The translations under genes were made by a program, and so were the position numbers. Below are positions 18,599 through 27,728 of a stretch of 64,000 nucleotides of DNA, piece after piece (positions within the stretch are counted from its first letter, which is position 1; every line of letters begins with the position of its first letter). A model generated the notes under the pieces. That model made no database searches, was not told the DNA's origin, and saw nothing but the letters and a program-made list of their open reading frames with translations. The stretch lies in the NCBI GenBank assembly GCA_963779325.1, contig CAVZXS010000037.1, positions 1 through 64,000 of the forward strand. Reading direction: 5' to 3'. This DNA is from CAVZXS01 sp963779325 (GTDB lineage: Bacteria; Bacteroidota; Bacteroidia; Chitinophagales; Chitinophagaceae).

Positions 18599-19066
18599 TT
18601 ATTTTATTTCTGTAAAAGTTCTGTAATGATCGTTGGTGTACCAGCTTCTGCCGTCGCTGCCTGTACAAATTCTTTCGGTACCGCGGTTTTGTCCCTGTAC
18701 TTTTCGGTTTACATCCCACTCCTGATAATTGATGTCATTGCCTTTTGCATCTTGTTGGGGCAATACTCTTTCTCTATTGGTAAATTTTCTGCCGCCCACA
18801 TAGCCATCCATAGCACGGTTATTGACTTTTATATACTTCAGTACCTCAAAAACTTTTTGCGGTATTGATGTTGCAGCATCGGTTGTTGTTTTGGGATTAT
18901 TATTGTCGTTATTATTTTTACGATCATTATTATTGTGCTTAGGGTTTGTAATAGCTGGCTTGGCGCCGCCGGAGGTATTATTACTAAATACTAATTTGGC
19001 AACCAGGAAACCGGCTACTAAACCTATAATGATACCGGTTACTAATTGCGATTTTTTTTTCAACAT
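18599..19066 (-). CDS. Barnase-type guanyl-specific ribonuclease with membrane anchor
   Basis: A 155-residue protein: an N-terminal membrane segment or signal anchor (VTGIIIGLVAGFLVAKLVF), a low-complexity Asn/Asp/Lys linker, and a C-terminal ribonuclease N1/T1/barnase domain. All catalytic positions of barnase can be aligned: Glu116 in YQEWDVN (Glu73), Arg128 and Arg132 in NRGTERI (Arg83, Arg87), and His147 in TNDHYRTF (His102). The product would cut RNA at the outer face of the membrane or after secretion. I chose ATG 19066 (MLKKK) over the TTG at 19087. The barstar gene follows directly. Confidence 0.9.
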   Translation of the reverse strand: MLKKKSQLVTGIIIGLVAGFLVAKLVFSNNTSGGAKPAITNPKHNNNDRKNNNDNNNPKTTTDAATSIPQKVFEVLKYIKVNNRAMDGYVGGRKFTNRERVLPQQDAKGNDINYQEWDVNRKVQGQNRGTERICTGSDGRSWYTNDHYRTFTEIK

Positions 19067-19143
19067 AGCCAAAGGTACTTTAAACAAAGAAGAAGCAAAT
19101 TGAAATCTCTGCTTCTATTAATTTTCATTAAGAAATATAAAAG

Positions 19144-20259
19144 CTATTTTATCCACTTTATACAAACGGGATTACCCACTGCAATTCTTTTTCCCGTATC
19201 GGCAAGTAACCCGGTATTTTTATCTCTTTTAAAAATTACAATCTCATCGCTGTTTTGATTAGCCGCCAATAAAAAATTACCCGAAGGATCAAAATTAAAA
19301 TTACGCGGCGTTTTACCAAGTGTAGATTGATGACCAATTAAACTAAGCCTTCCCGTTTTTTTATCGATTGAAAAAATACCGATGTTATTTGATTCGCCGC
19401 GGTTGCTGCAGTACAAAAATTTTCCGTCAGCCGAAACATGAATATCGGCGCTGCCGATGGCGCCCATATAATCAACGGGGATGCCTGAAATAGTTTGTAC
19501 TTGTTCCAAGGCACCGTGTTTTTTTGTAATAATTATATACCGAAACAGTACCGGTCAATTCTTCCATCAGGTAACCGAATTTTCCGGAAGGGTGAAAATC
19601 AAAATGTCTTGGGCCTGCACCGGGTTCACTTGGTACAAAACCGGCATTCGCTTCATCTAATCTTCCTGTTTTTAGCATTAAAAGGATAAATCATTATTTT
19701 ATCAATGCCTAAATCAGGTACCATTAAAAAATTATTCTCTTTCGAAAGAACAGTTGCATGTACATGCGGCGCTGTTTGTCTTTCGTTATTGACACTGTAA
19801 CCTGTATGCTCAATAATTTGTTTTGCCGAATCCAATGAGCCGTCTTTTTTTACAGCAAAAACAGCAACGGTGCCTCTGCTGTAATTCCCGACAATCACCC
19901 GGTTGCCGGTTTTATCAATCGTAATATAACAGGGGTGATCGCCGCCGGATGATTGTTTATTAATTTCTTTTAACTTACCCGAAACTTTATCAAAGGAAAA
20001 AGCAGTAACGCTGCCGGGCTTATCTTCATTAACTGAGTACACAAATTTTTGATCGGGTGAAATAGTAAGGAAAGAAGGATTGGAAGTTTTTATCGAACTT
20101 GAAAGAACCGCATCACCGGTTAAGCTGTTGAATTTATATACACTGATGCCTTCGCTTTTACCGGAAGTGTAAGTACCGACCAGCAAATTAAATTCCTGTG
20201 CATACACGCTGCCGGTATAAAGAAATGCAATAAGCAAATATTAAAAAGATTTTTTTCAT
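19144..20259 (-). CDS. Beta-propeller lactonase (6-phosphogluconolactonase type), multiply frameshifted
   Basis: Segments in different frames (19653-20237, about 19510-19678, 19144-19509) join into a seven-bladed lactonase of about 370 residues with an N-terminal signal peptide starting at ATG 20259 (MKKIFLI...). Family features are LLVGTYTSGKSEGISVYKF, APHVHATV, PGAGPRHFDFHPSGKFGY and TPRNFNFDPSGNFLLAANQ. Three single-base repairs are needed, near 20235, 19668 and 19525, and at least the last two are extra A's in A-runs. Cytoplasmic members hydrolyse 6-phosphogluconolactone; this one is exported, so its substrate may differ. The breaks are probably sequencing errors. Confidence 0.8.
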
Positions 20260-20271
20260 ATAACTGAATGA

Positions 20272-21028
20272 TTAAAATAAAGGTATGCCTTTCAATGCCT
20301 GCCATAATAAAAAAAGTACCAACAGTAAATAAGCTGCAGAAAAAAGAATTACGTGGCTTTTCGTTTTTGCAATAAACCAACCGAATAACGGGATGATTTG
20401 CAAGGAGTGCATACCTGCAAAATGAGCAACTCGTAAATCGCCGTGCAGCTTACTCCAATTCAATAAAGGAAGCCCTTCACTTCCGTCAGGTGCTCCGATG
20501 TATGTTTTAATTGTGCCGCCATAACGCCGCCTTCAAATGCAAAAAATACAAAGAAAAGAATGGCGATGCGTATGGCCCATACATAGTGAGCGGGAAGATT
20601 GAATTTCTTTTGAAGAAAAAACAAAATACCTATATACAATGTCCACAACGTCATAATGGTAATGGCAACACCCATCAGCTAAATAACAATCCGTAAAACG
20701 ATGAAGATATATTAAAATGCGAAAGCCTGCCGTTAGCAGCTTGCCATACAATAACAATATTTTCAAATGTTAAAACGAGAATGATAACCCAAGAATAAAT
20801 AAGTACTGCTTTTTGTCTGGTAAGATGATACATATACCAAGCCATTGCAGTAACAAAAAAGATGGTTGATAAAAAGAATTTCAAAGGCTTAATCCATGCA
20901 TTGATACCCAAAACAACGGTATCATCCAATTGAATAAGCAGGCTGCAGATGCCCGCGCAAAAAAAATTTAACCATCCAAACCAATAAAGTAATCGGTTGC
21001 GTTGCTTCAACTTTGTAAGAAAATTCAT
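20272..21028 (-). CDS. Multi-pass membrane protein of unknown function, frameshifted
   Basis: Three frames (20675-21028, 20460-20675, 20272-20463) join into a membrane protein of about 250 residues when one base is restored near 20677 and one T near 20464. About seven hydrophobic segments are seen. A conserved-looking passage near the C-terminus (KLHGDLRVAHFAGMHSLQIIPLFGWF) has several His residues facing the membrane interface. I do not know its function. It is followed, on the same strand, by the lactonase gene and preceded at 10 bases by an ABA4-like gene, so these membrane proteins may be cotranscribed. Confidence 0.7.
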
Positions 21029-21037
21029 TTCGGGAAA

Positions 21038-21475
21038 CTAATAATTATCTGCAAAGTATTGTTTTGTTTTAATAAGACGCATAACCAGGTACAGCAGCAG
21101 CCCAAGGGGTCCCAGCATAAACGTGCATAATAAGCAGGGGATAATAAGCCAATGACTGAAACCATACTTTACGGAATTCTTCTTAATCCATATCCCGGTC
21201 ATTAAATCAAATGCTAAATAATGAACCCACCCGGCAGTTACCGCTGTTTTATTGGTAAATAAGCTCATTACACCATCCAAAGTACCAAACTTTTCAAAAT
21301 CGCCCGGTTGCAAACTTTGAGCAATCAGCCATGTATAAACAATGGCAAATAATGTGATGACTGCACCAATCAACAGTTTGTCGCTATCAAACCAAAAGGG
21401 ACTGACTATAATTAAAACTAACCAGCCAATCATGGCTATGGAACTGCAAATACTGAAAATTATATCCGGTGTCAT
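21038..21475 (-). CDS. ABA4-like (DUF4281) membrane protein
   Basis: A 145-residue protein with four membrane segments and the family core GWVHYLAFDLMTGIWI followed by SHWLIIPCLLCTFMLGPLGLLLYLVMR. Plant ABA4 is needed for neoxanthin formation; bacterial relatives are of unknown function. The gene lies 10 bases upstream of the 20272-21028 membrane-protein gene in the same direction. Confidence 0.75.
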   Translation of the reverse strand: MTPDIIFSICSSIAMIGWLVLIIVSPFWFDSDKLLIGAVITLFAIVYTWLIAQSLQPGDFEKFGTLDGVMSLFTNKTAVTAGWVHYLAFDLMTGIWIKKNSVKYGFSHWLIIPCLLCTFMLGPLGLLLYLVMRLIKTKQYFADNY

Positions 21476-21517
21476 AAAAGAAAATTATAACCTCTAAGCT
21501 AAGCTCTTTCTTATAGC

Positions 21518-22444
21518 TCACGTAAGTTTTTGAAGTGACTTATTAATTCGTTGCATCGTTTCTTCATCACTTAGCTGTTGCGGCACAAATTTTTCGCCAA
21601 TCACTTTTTCATACAATTCAATATATCTTTTGGAGATGGTATCAATCCATTCATCACTCATGGCCGGGACTGTTTGCCCTTCTTTACCCATAAAATTGTT
21701 TTCAATCAGCCACTCCCTAACAAATTCTTTACTCAATTGTTTTTGCTTTTCACCTGTTTGCTGTCTTTCTTCAAAACCTTCGGCATAAAAATAACGGCTG
21801 CTGTCGGGTGTATGAATTTCATCCATCAAATAAATTTCATCATTTATTTTACCAAACTCATATTTTGTATCGGCCAGTATTAAACCTTGCTTTGCTGCAA
21901 TTTCTTTTCCGCGTTCGAATAATTGTAATGTATATCGGCTGAGTATTTCCCATTCTTTTTCAGTACAAAGCCCCGTCGCGATTATTTGGGCAGGAGAAAT
22001 GTCTTCATCATGCCCTTCACTTGCTTTTGTAGAAGGTGTAATAATCGGAATGTGGAAAAAATCATTTTCCTTTAAATTGTCCGCCATTGTGGCGCCGCAT
22101 AATTCTCTTTTACCCGATTTATAAGTTCGCCATGCATGACCCACAAGGTTACCTCTTACTACCATTTCAATTTTAAATGGATTACATTTGAGACCGACAG
22201 ATACATTGGGTGCGGGTACATCCAATAACCAATTCGGGCATATATCTTTAGTAGCTTCCAGCATATATGCAGCAATTTGATTGAGAACCTGTCCTTTATA
22301 TGGTATGGGTTTGGGTAAAATAATATCAAAAGCCGAGATTCGGTTACTGGCTATCATGACTAAGAAACGATCTTTAATTGTATAGACATCCCTAACTTTA
22401 CCGCTGTAAAATGCTGTTTGATATGGAAATGAAAACGAACTCAT
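21518..22444 (-). CDS. purC: Phosphoribosylaminoimidazole-succinocarboxamide synthase
   Basis: SAICAR synthase joins aspartate to CAIR with ATP in purine synthesis. The 308-residue protein has the long-type PurC features: YSGKVRDVYTIKDRFLVMIASNRISAFD, EMVVRGNLVGHAWR (signature 1 region), PSTKASEGHDEDIS, LILADTKYEFG and DEIHTPDSSRYF. I chose ATG 22444 (MSSFSFPYQ); the frame is open 10 codons further. It is a housekeeping gene and stands 42 bases upstream of the ABA4-like gene. Confidence 0.95.
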   Translation of the reverse strand: MSSFSFPYQTAFYSGKVRDVYTIKDRFLVMIASNRISAFDIILPKPIPYKGQVLNQIAAYMLEATKDICPNWLLDVPAPNVSVGLKCNPFKIEMVVRGNLVGHAWRTYKSGKRELCGATMADNLKENDFFHIPIITPSTKASEGHDEDISPAQIIATGLCTEKEWEILSRYTLQLFERGKEIAAKQGLILADTKYEFGKINDEIYLMDEIHTPDSSRYFYAEGFEERQQTGEKQKQLSKEFVREWLIENNFMGKEGQTVPAMSDEWIDTISKRYIELYEKVIGEKFVPQQLSDEETMQRINKSLQKLT

Positions 22445-22593
22445 TTTTCGAAAGTATGAACCCTGATTCAACACCGGGTATGAAACAACATAAAGATTTC
22501 AACAATTTATCCGTTTGCCTTTAAAATTAAATTTTTCGATAAAAAAATCAATCCTTATTTTTCCACCCGATTAACAAACCAAAATTGCTTATT

Positions 22594-25363
22594 ATGAGAA
22601 AAAGCTATCGCTTTTTAGCCGCAACCCTGGCAGCAGCTTTCTTCACGATCGCCGCCGCCGCGCAAAACGTAACGATTTCCGGAAATGTAAAAAACAACGC
22701 TACCAAAGAAAGTGCAGGCGCTGTTTCCGTAGTGGTAAAAGGAACATCACAAGGAACTTTTACCGATGACAAAGGAAATTTTAAAATTTCCACTTCTGCA
22801 AAACTTCCGCTTGTATTGGTTATCAGCTCCATCGGTTACGATAATTTGGAAGTAACCGTGAACAATGCGACCGAAGATGTACAGGCGTTCCTGGCGCCTT
22901 CATCGCAACTTGGTCAGGAGGTAATAGTATCTGCCAACAGGGTTCCGCAACGAATTATGGAATCTCCCGTTTCCGTTGAAAGGATTAACGCTGCGGCTAT
23001 CCGCAATGCTCCGGCAGCAAGTTTTTATGATGTGGTATTAGGCCTCAAAGGTGTTGATGTTACCACTTCTTCATTAACTTTTAAAACACCAACTACCCGC
23101 GGTTTTAACAGCAGCGGTAATGCCAGGTTTAACCAATTGGTAGATGGTATGGACAATCTGGCGCCGGGTCTTAATTTTTCCGTAGGCGCTATAATTGGTT
23201 TAAGCGAATTGGACGTAGATAATATAGAATTACTTTCGGGTGCTTCTTCTGCATTGTACGGCCCGGGCGGTATGAACGGAACTTTATTGATGACCAGTAA
23301 GAATCCATTTAAATACCAGGGATTGTCTTTTTTGGTAAAGACCGGTATTATGAATGTCAACAGCGAACAAAGAAGTCCGTCTCCATATCAAAACTGGAAC
23401 CTGCGTTGGGCAAACAAAGTATCTGAAAAATTTGCATTTAAGATAAATGCGGAATTAATAAATGCTAAGGACTGGCTTGGTGTAGATAACAGGAATTACA
23501 GCAGGGTAGGTACAACCGGTGCGGTAGTACCCGGTAACAGAAAAACTGACCCTAATTATGATGGCGTAAATGTATACGGTGATGAAACGACTGTTGATAT
23601 ACGTGCATTTTTTGCAAGTATCGCAGGAAATTTGCCCGGTGCTGCAAATTTTATAGCAGCTAATAACTTGCTTTCTACTCCTCAAAATGTTTCCCGTACC
23701 GGTTATACCGAAAAAGAATTGATAAATCCCAATACAATAAACTTTAAATTGGCCGGCTCGTTGCATTATAAATTGTCAGCCAAATACGGAAGCTATTTTA
23801 GCAGCATATTGGGGTACGGGTAATACAATATATACAGGTAGTGACAGGTATTCGCTCAAAGACTTTAAAATGGGCCAGTATAAGATTGAGTTAAATAATA
23901 AAAACTGGTTGTTAAGAGCTTATACAACCCAGGAGAACGCCGGCGAATCGTATAATTTAACTGCCACCACAAGATTGTTTAATGAATCATGGAAAAGATC
24001 GGTTACTACAGATGCTGCAGGTAACCCGACGCCATTACCAACAGACTGGTATATACAATATGCTTTTTCATTATTTGAGCAACCGGATGAACGGAATGAC
24101 GGAATATGATGCACACCAGGCTTCAAGAGCACTTGCCGATGCAGGAAGGCCTGCTGCCGGCAGTGCCGCACTCAGAGCATCCTACGATGCCATTCGCAAA
24201 AGACCGATCTCTCAAAATGGCGGTTTACTTTTGGATAAATCAGATTTGTATGCAGTAGAAGGAAATTACAATCTTAGCTCCGTTACTAAAGAGGTTGCTG
24301 ATATTTTGATTGGCGGAAATTATAAACAATATGTTTTAAACTCTCAGGGTACATTATTTGCCGATTTTACCGGCCCAATTAAAATTTCGGAATACGGCGG
24401 ATACATACAGGCAACAAGAGCCATTACAAAAGGAATTAAATTAACGGCTTCGGGCAGGTATGATAAGAATCAGAACTTTAAAGGACGCTTCACGCCGAGA
24501 GTTACTGCGTTACTCAAATTAGCCGAAAATAATAATTTACGTTTTTCTTATCAAACAGCTTATCGTTTTCCTACCAACCAGCAGCAATGGATAAATTTGC
24601 AGGTAGGCAGCACATTGTTGGTAGGCAGCAATCCTTATTTCGCCACAACATATAATTATGCAGGAAATCCTTTGTATGATGCGGCAAGCGTAGTAGCCGG
24701 CAGCCCTAAAAATTTACACCGCCTGCTGTAAAACCGGAAGCGGTTAATTCATTCGAAGGAGGTTACAAAGGACTTTTGGCGCAAAATAAATTACTGATTG
24801 ATTTGTATGTCTATTTCGGTCAATATCAAGATTTTCTTGGCAGATTAAATACCATGCAAACCACTACGGGTGTTGCCGCTGATATTACAAACCCAAGTAA
24901 GCGAAGAAATATATCTGTTCCTATAAATACTTCTGAAAAAGTAAAAACCTTTGGTTTCGGATTCAGTATTGATTACAGGTTGCCTGCAAACTTTACGGTG
25001 GGAGCTAACATTGCATCTGATGAGTTGAAGGACGTGCCTGCAAATTTTGTGGCTTACTTTAATGCGCCAAAGTATAAAACCAACCTGACTTTCGGTAATT
25101 CAGGTTTTGGTACCGGAAAACGTTTAGGATTTAATATAGCCTATAGATGGCAGGAGGGTTATTACTACCAGGGCGATTTTGCGAACGGAAACCTGCCCGA
25201 TGTGCATACATTGGATGCACAGGTAAGTTTGAAAATCCCTAAATCAAAATCGATCTTTAAAGTCGGTGCGAATAATTTATTAAATCAATATTATTATAAC
25301 GCTATCGGCAACTCACAAATAGGCGGTTTGTATTACATTAGTTTTGGATACAATGTTTATTAA
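22594..25363 (+). CDS. TonB-dependent receptor with carboxypeptidase-like N-terminal domain, frameshifted
   Basis: An outer-membrane receptor of about 923 residues: signal peptide, a carboxypeptidase-D regulatory-like domain (ISGNVKNNATKESAGAVSVVVKGTSQGTFTDDKGNF), a plug domain (RVPQRIMESPVSVERI ... LSGASSALYGPGGMNG), and a barrel ending in YYISFGYNVY. Three single-base breaks are needed to explain the frames, near 23810, 24075 and 24722. The continuing frames give good receptor sequence, so the parent gene is complete. Such receptors import siderophores, cobalamin or sugars; the ligand here is unknown. No SusD partner follows; instead a FAS1 lipoprotein does. Confidence 0.85.
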
Positions 25364-25380
25364 TAAATCCGGTTTAACCC

Positions 25381-25398
25381 TTCCGATAACTATCGGAA
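25381..25398. repeat. Perfect palindrome between receptor and FAS1 genes
   Basis: TTCCGATA-AC-TATCGGAA, an 8-bp perfect stem 17 bases after the receptor stop and 22 bases before the next ATG. It has no T-run. It may lie in the shared transcript of the two genes. Confidence 0.7.
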
Positions 25399-25419
25399 TT
25401 AAAACTAAAAATTTAAACA

Positions 25420-26699
25420 ATGAAAAAAATAAATAATAAGCTAAGCGCATTTTACTTAGTGATTTTATCAGTCATAGTCTTCCTTGCGGCTTGTAATAAG
25501 GAGTTGGAAGAATTTCCTGCATTACCTACGCCGGTTTATCCCACAGGCAACGGTATTGCCGCTACTATAGCTGCAAACCCGGATGATAGTTTGTTTAACC
25601 GGTTAATCATCAGATCGGGTCAGGCGAATACATTAAATGATTTAACTAAAAACTTTACCCTGTTTGCTGTAAATAACGACGGGATGAAAGTCTTTGTAAA
25701 TGCAGCATCAGGCGGCGCCGTTCCGTTGAATGCACCGAATGCTACTTTCTCCGCTTTTATAGCCAATACATTACCGGCTGCAAGTGCTGCGGGTATTATT
25801 CAGTATAATTTAATCGGGCAAAAATTTCCGGCGGCATCATTAGGTACTGCTTTCCCGAACTTTCCTTTAACAAGCCAGATCATACTCGACCCTACTCAGC
25901 CATTTGTAAGAATGCCGATATTTCCTGTAAGAGGAACGCCGTTTTCTTATGTAAATAATATTCCCATTACGGGAGTAGACCAAGCCGCTGCTAACGGCAT
26001 CATCCATCATACATTTACAGTTGCTGCTCCGCCAACGGCAGTATTAAAAACAATGATTGCCGCCGAACCATCATTGTCTTATTTCAGAGCGGCTATTGCA
26101 AGAGCAGACAGCGGTGCTGTTGGTTTAGCAAGATTTGATTCTCTATTAAATTTTGGTGTTACGAATATGACGGTATTAGCTCCGAATAATACTGCGTTTC
26201 AAACATTAATATTCGGACTTGTTTTCCAGGGCTATTTATCCACACGACCTACGCCTTATACAGCTATTGATACTGCTACTGCAACTGCTACCGCAAACGG
26301 AGCTGTAGCTGCAGGCCCTGCTTTTTTAAGCACAAATAATGTTTCAACCGCTCAAATTAAAGGTATTGTTGCTTACCATCTTTTGGCTTCGTTGACTACG
26401 AGTACAACGACACCGTATCAACCGAATATCAGGGTGTTTTCCGTGAATATTCCTCCTCTTTCCGCAACACCTTATTTTATAAAAACATTGGTTAACGGGG
26501 CCGTTTCAGCTCATCCGGGCGTAATGGCGCAAGCGACTTTTACCGGACCGGTAGTATCAAGTCTTAAGTTTATCGGTTTAGGAAATCCGTTGGCTGAGAC
26601 ACCTTCACCTTAGGGGCTGCTGCTACTGCCGTTACGACGGATAGACATGCTGTAAATGGTGTTTATCATATCATAGACAGGGTGTTGTTACCTCTATAA
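25420..26699 (+). CDS. Lipoprotein with two fasciclin (FAS1) domains, frameshifted near the end
   Basis: A lipoprotein of about 426 residues; the lipobox is VIVFLAACNK. Two FAS1 domains follow (about residues 40-205 and 205-425), each with the opening leucine-rich helix, a FTLFAVNNDGM or MTVLAPNNTAF motif, and a closing strand (NGIIHHTFTV; NGVYHIIDRVLLP). The second closing strand lies in another frame after a stop at 26611; restoring one base near 26605 joins it. FAS1 domains mediate adhesion and binding to glycans or proteins. The position right after a TonB receptor suggests a surface partner of that receptor. Confidence 0.85.
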
Positions 26700-26729
26700 A
26701 AGTATAAAAGTTTATAAATATAAATAAAG

Positions 26730-26760
26730 CCGCTGTGAGCATCTTCTCACAGCGGTTTTT
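26730..26760 (+). terminator. Rho-independent terminator after the FAS1 gene
   Basis: CCGCTGTGAG pairs with CTCACAGCGG over 10 bp with a 6-base loop, followed by TTTTT. Confidence 0.9.
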
Positions 26761-26813
26761 GTTTGCACAAAAGAAATTTAAAGCGATTTTAATACCGATT
26801 ATACATCCGTAAT

Positions 26814-26838
26814 AGTCTCCCGATTTTTTCGGGAGACT
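26814..26838. repeat. Perfect palindrome after the terminator
   Basis: AGTCTCCCGA-TTTTT-TCGGGAGACT has a perfect 10-bp stem, extended by outer CCGT/ACGG. Its CCCGA/TCGGG core recalls the palindrome in the tRNA remnant at 35392. A further GC-rich inverted repeat lies at about 26877-26903. Confidence 0.65.
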
Positions 26839-26926
26839 AAACGGCTGTTATATCGGCATAATACCCGAATTGGTTGCCCGCCCGTGCCGGTACGGACGGG
26901 GGATTATTTATGAAATATATATGGTA

Positions 26927-27613
26927 TTATTTCCTGCCCTGTGGCTTCTGCCCGACATTATTATTTGGAGCAGGTTGATAATAGTAACCGCTGCGTTCAT
27001 AATCGTTCACAAAAGTTTCTATTTGCCTGTCAGTTTTATCTTTTAAATCCCAGTCCTGCTTCAGGCTGCTGCCAAAAAAGAAAGCTACTGTTTGGTACAT
27101 CCGGGCATTTACGCCGCCTTTATATTCTTTAATAATTTCGTAACAGTTATTACCCGTTTGCCGGCTTATCAGTTTCATTAAAACCTTGCCCTGGTATACT
27201 GAAAGATTTTCCAACGGATCGCCAAATTGTTTTTTCAATTCTTTTTCACGGGTCTTTATATATTTTTTCCTGTCTTTTTTCGAATCTACTCCCTGTAAAT
27301 TTCGGTTGATATCGTTGATGGTATTGCCGGCGATTCTTGCATAAGGATAAGTAACATAGACGGCATTCTTCAACCTGGTCCATTCTGAAATGTATTTGGC
27401 AAGGTCCTTTGCATTCATTTTAGAGACCCAAACGTTTTCCATTTCCTTGTATGGTATTAGTGTATCTTGGTAACAAACCGCCTGTGTAAGAATGGTATCA
27501 TTAACGCCGAATTCTTTTGGCATCCTGCACTGTGCTTTTACGCCTTCAGTAATACAGAAGAGTACAAACAAAAATAGTACTGCATAAAACCTGTATCGCT
27601 TCAATCTGATCAT
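26927..27613 (-). CDS. DUF4294 family secreted protein
   Basis: A 228-residue protein with an N-terminal signal segment (FYAVLFLFVLFCITEGVKAQ) and the DUF4294 body: WTRLKNAVYVTYPYAR, then KKDRKKYIKTREKEL, then LSVYQGKVLMKLISRQTGNNCYEIIKEYKGG. The family is confined largely to Bacteroidota and has no known function. It is followed by a Pro/Asn/Gln tail. It is the last gene in a minus-strand series after the cytochrome c maturation genes, 115 bases beyond the CcmF-like gene. Confidence 0.85.
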   Translation of the reverse strand: MIRLKRYRFYAVLFLFVLFCITEGVKAQCRMPKEFGVNDTILTQAVCYQDTLIPYKEMENVWVSKMNAKDLAKYISEWTRLKNAVYVTYPYARIAGNTINDINRNLQGVDSKKDRKKYIKTREKELKKQFGDPLENLSVYQGKVLMKLISRQTGNNCYEIIKEYKGGVNARMYQTVAFFFGSSLKQDWDLKDKTDRQIETFVNDYERSGYYYQPAPNNNVGQKPQGRK

Positions 27614-27728
27614 GGGCGTAAAATTACAAAAATTACCGGCTTAAGAAAGCGCTGAAAGGGTAATCCTGTAAGCAGAGACAGTAATGATTTTGGTTTCGTT
27701 GCCCGGGGGTTGTTAAAAAACGAAGGTT

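Noticed and set aside
19070..19077. -7 box TACCTTTG for the barnase-type gene
   Set aside because: It lies only four bases before the chosen ATG, so the transcript would start inside the coding region.
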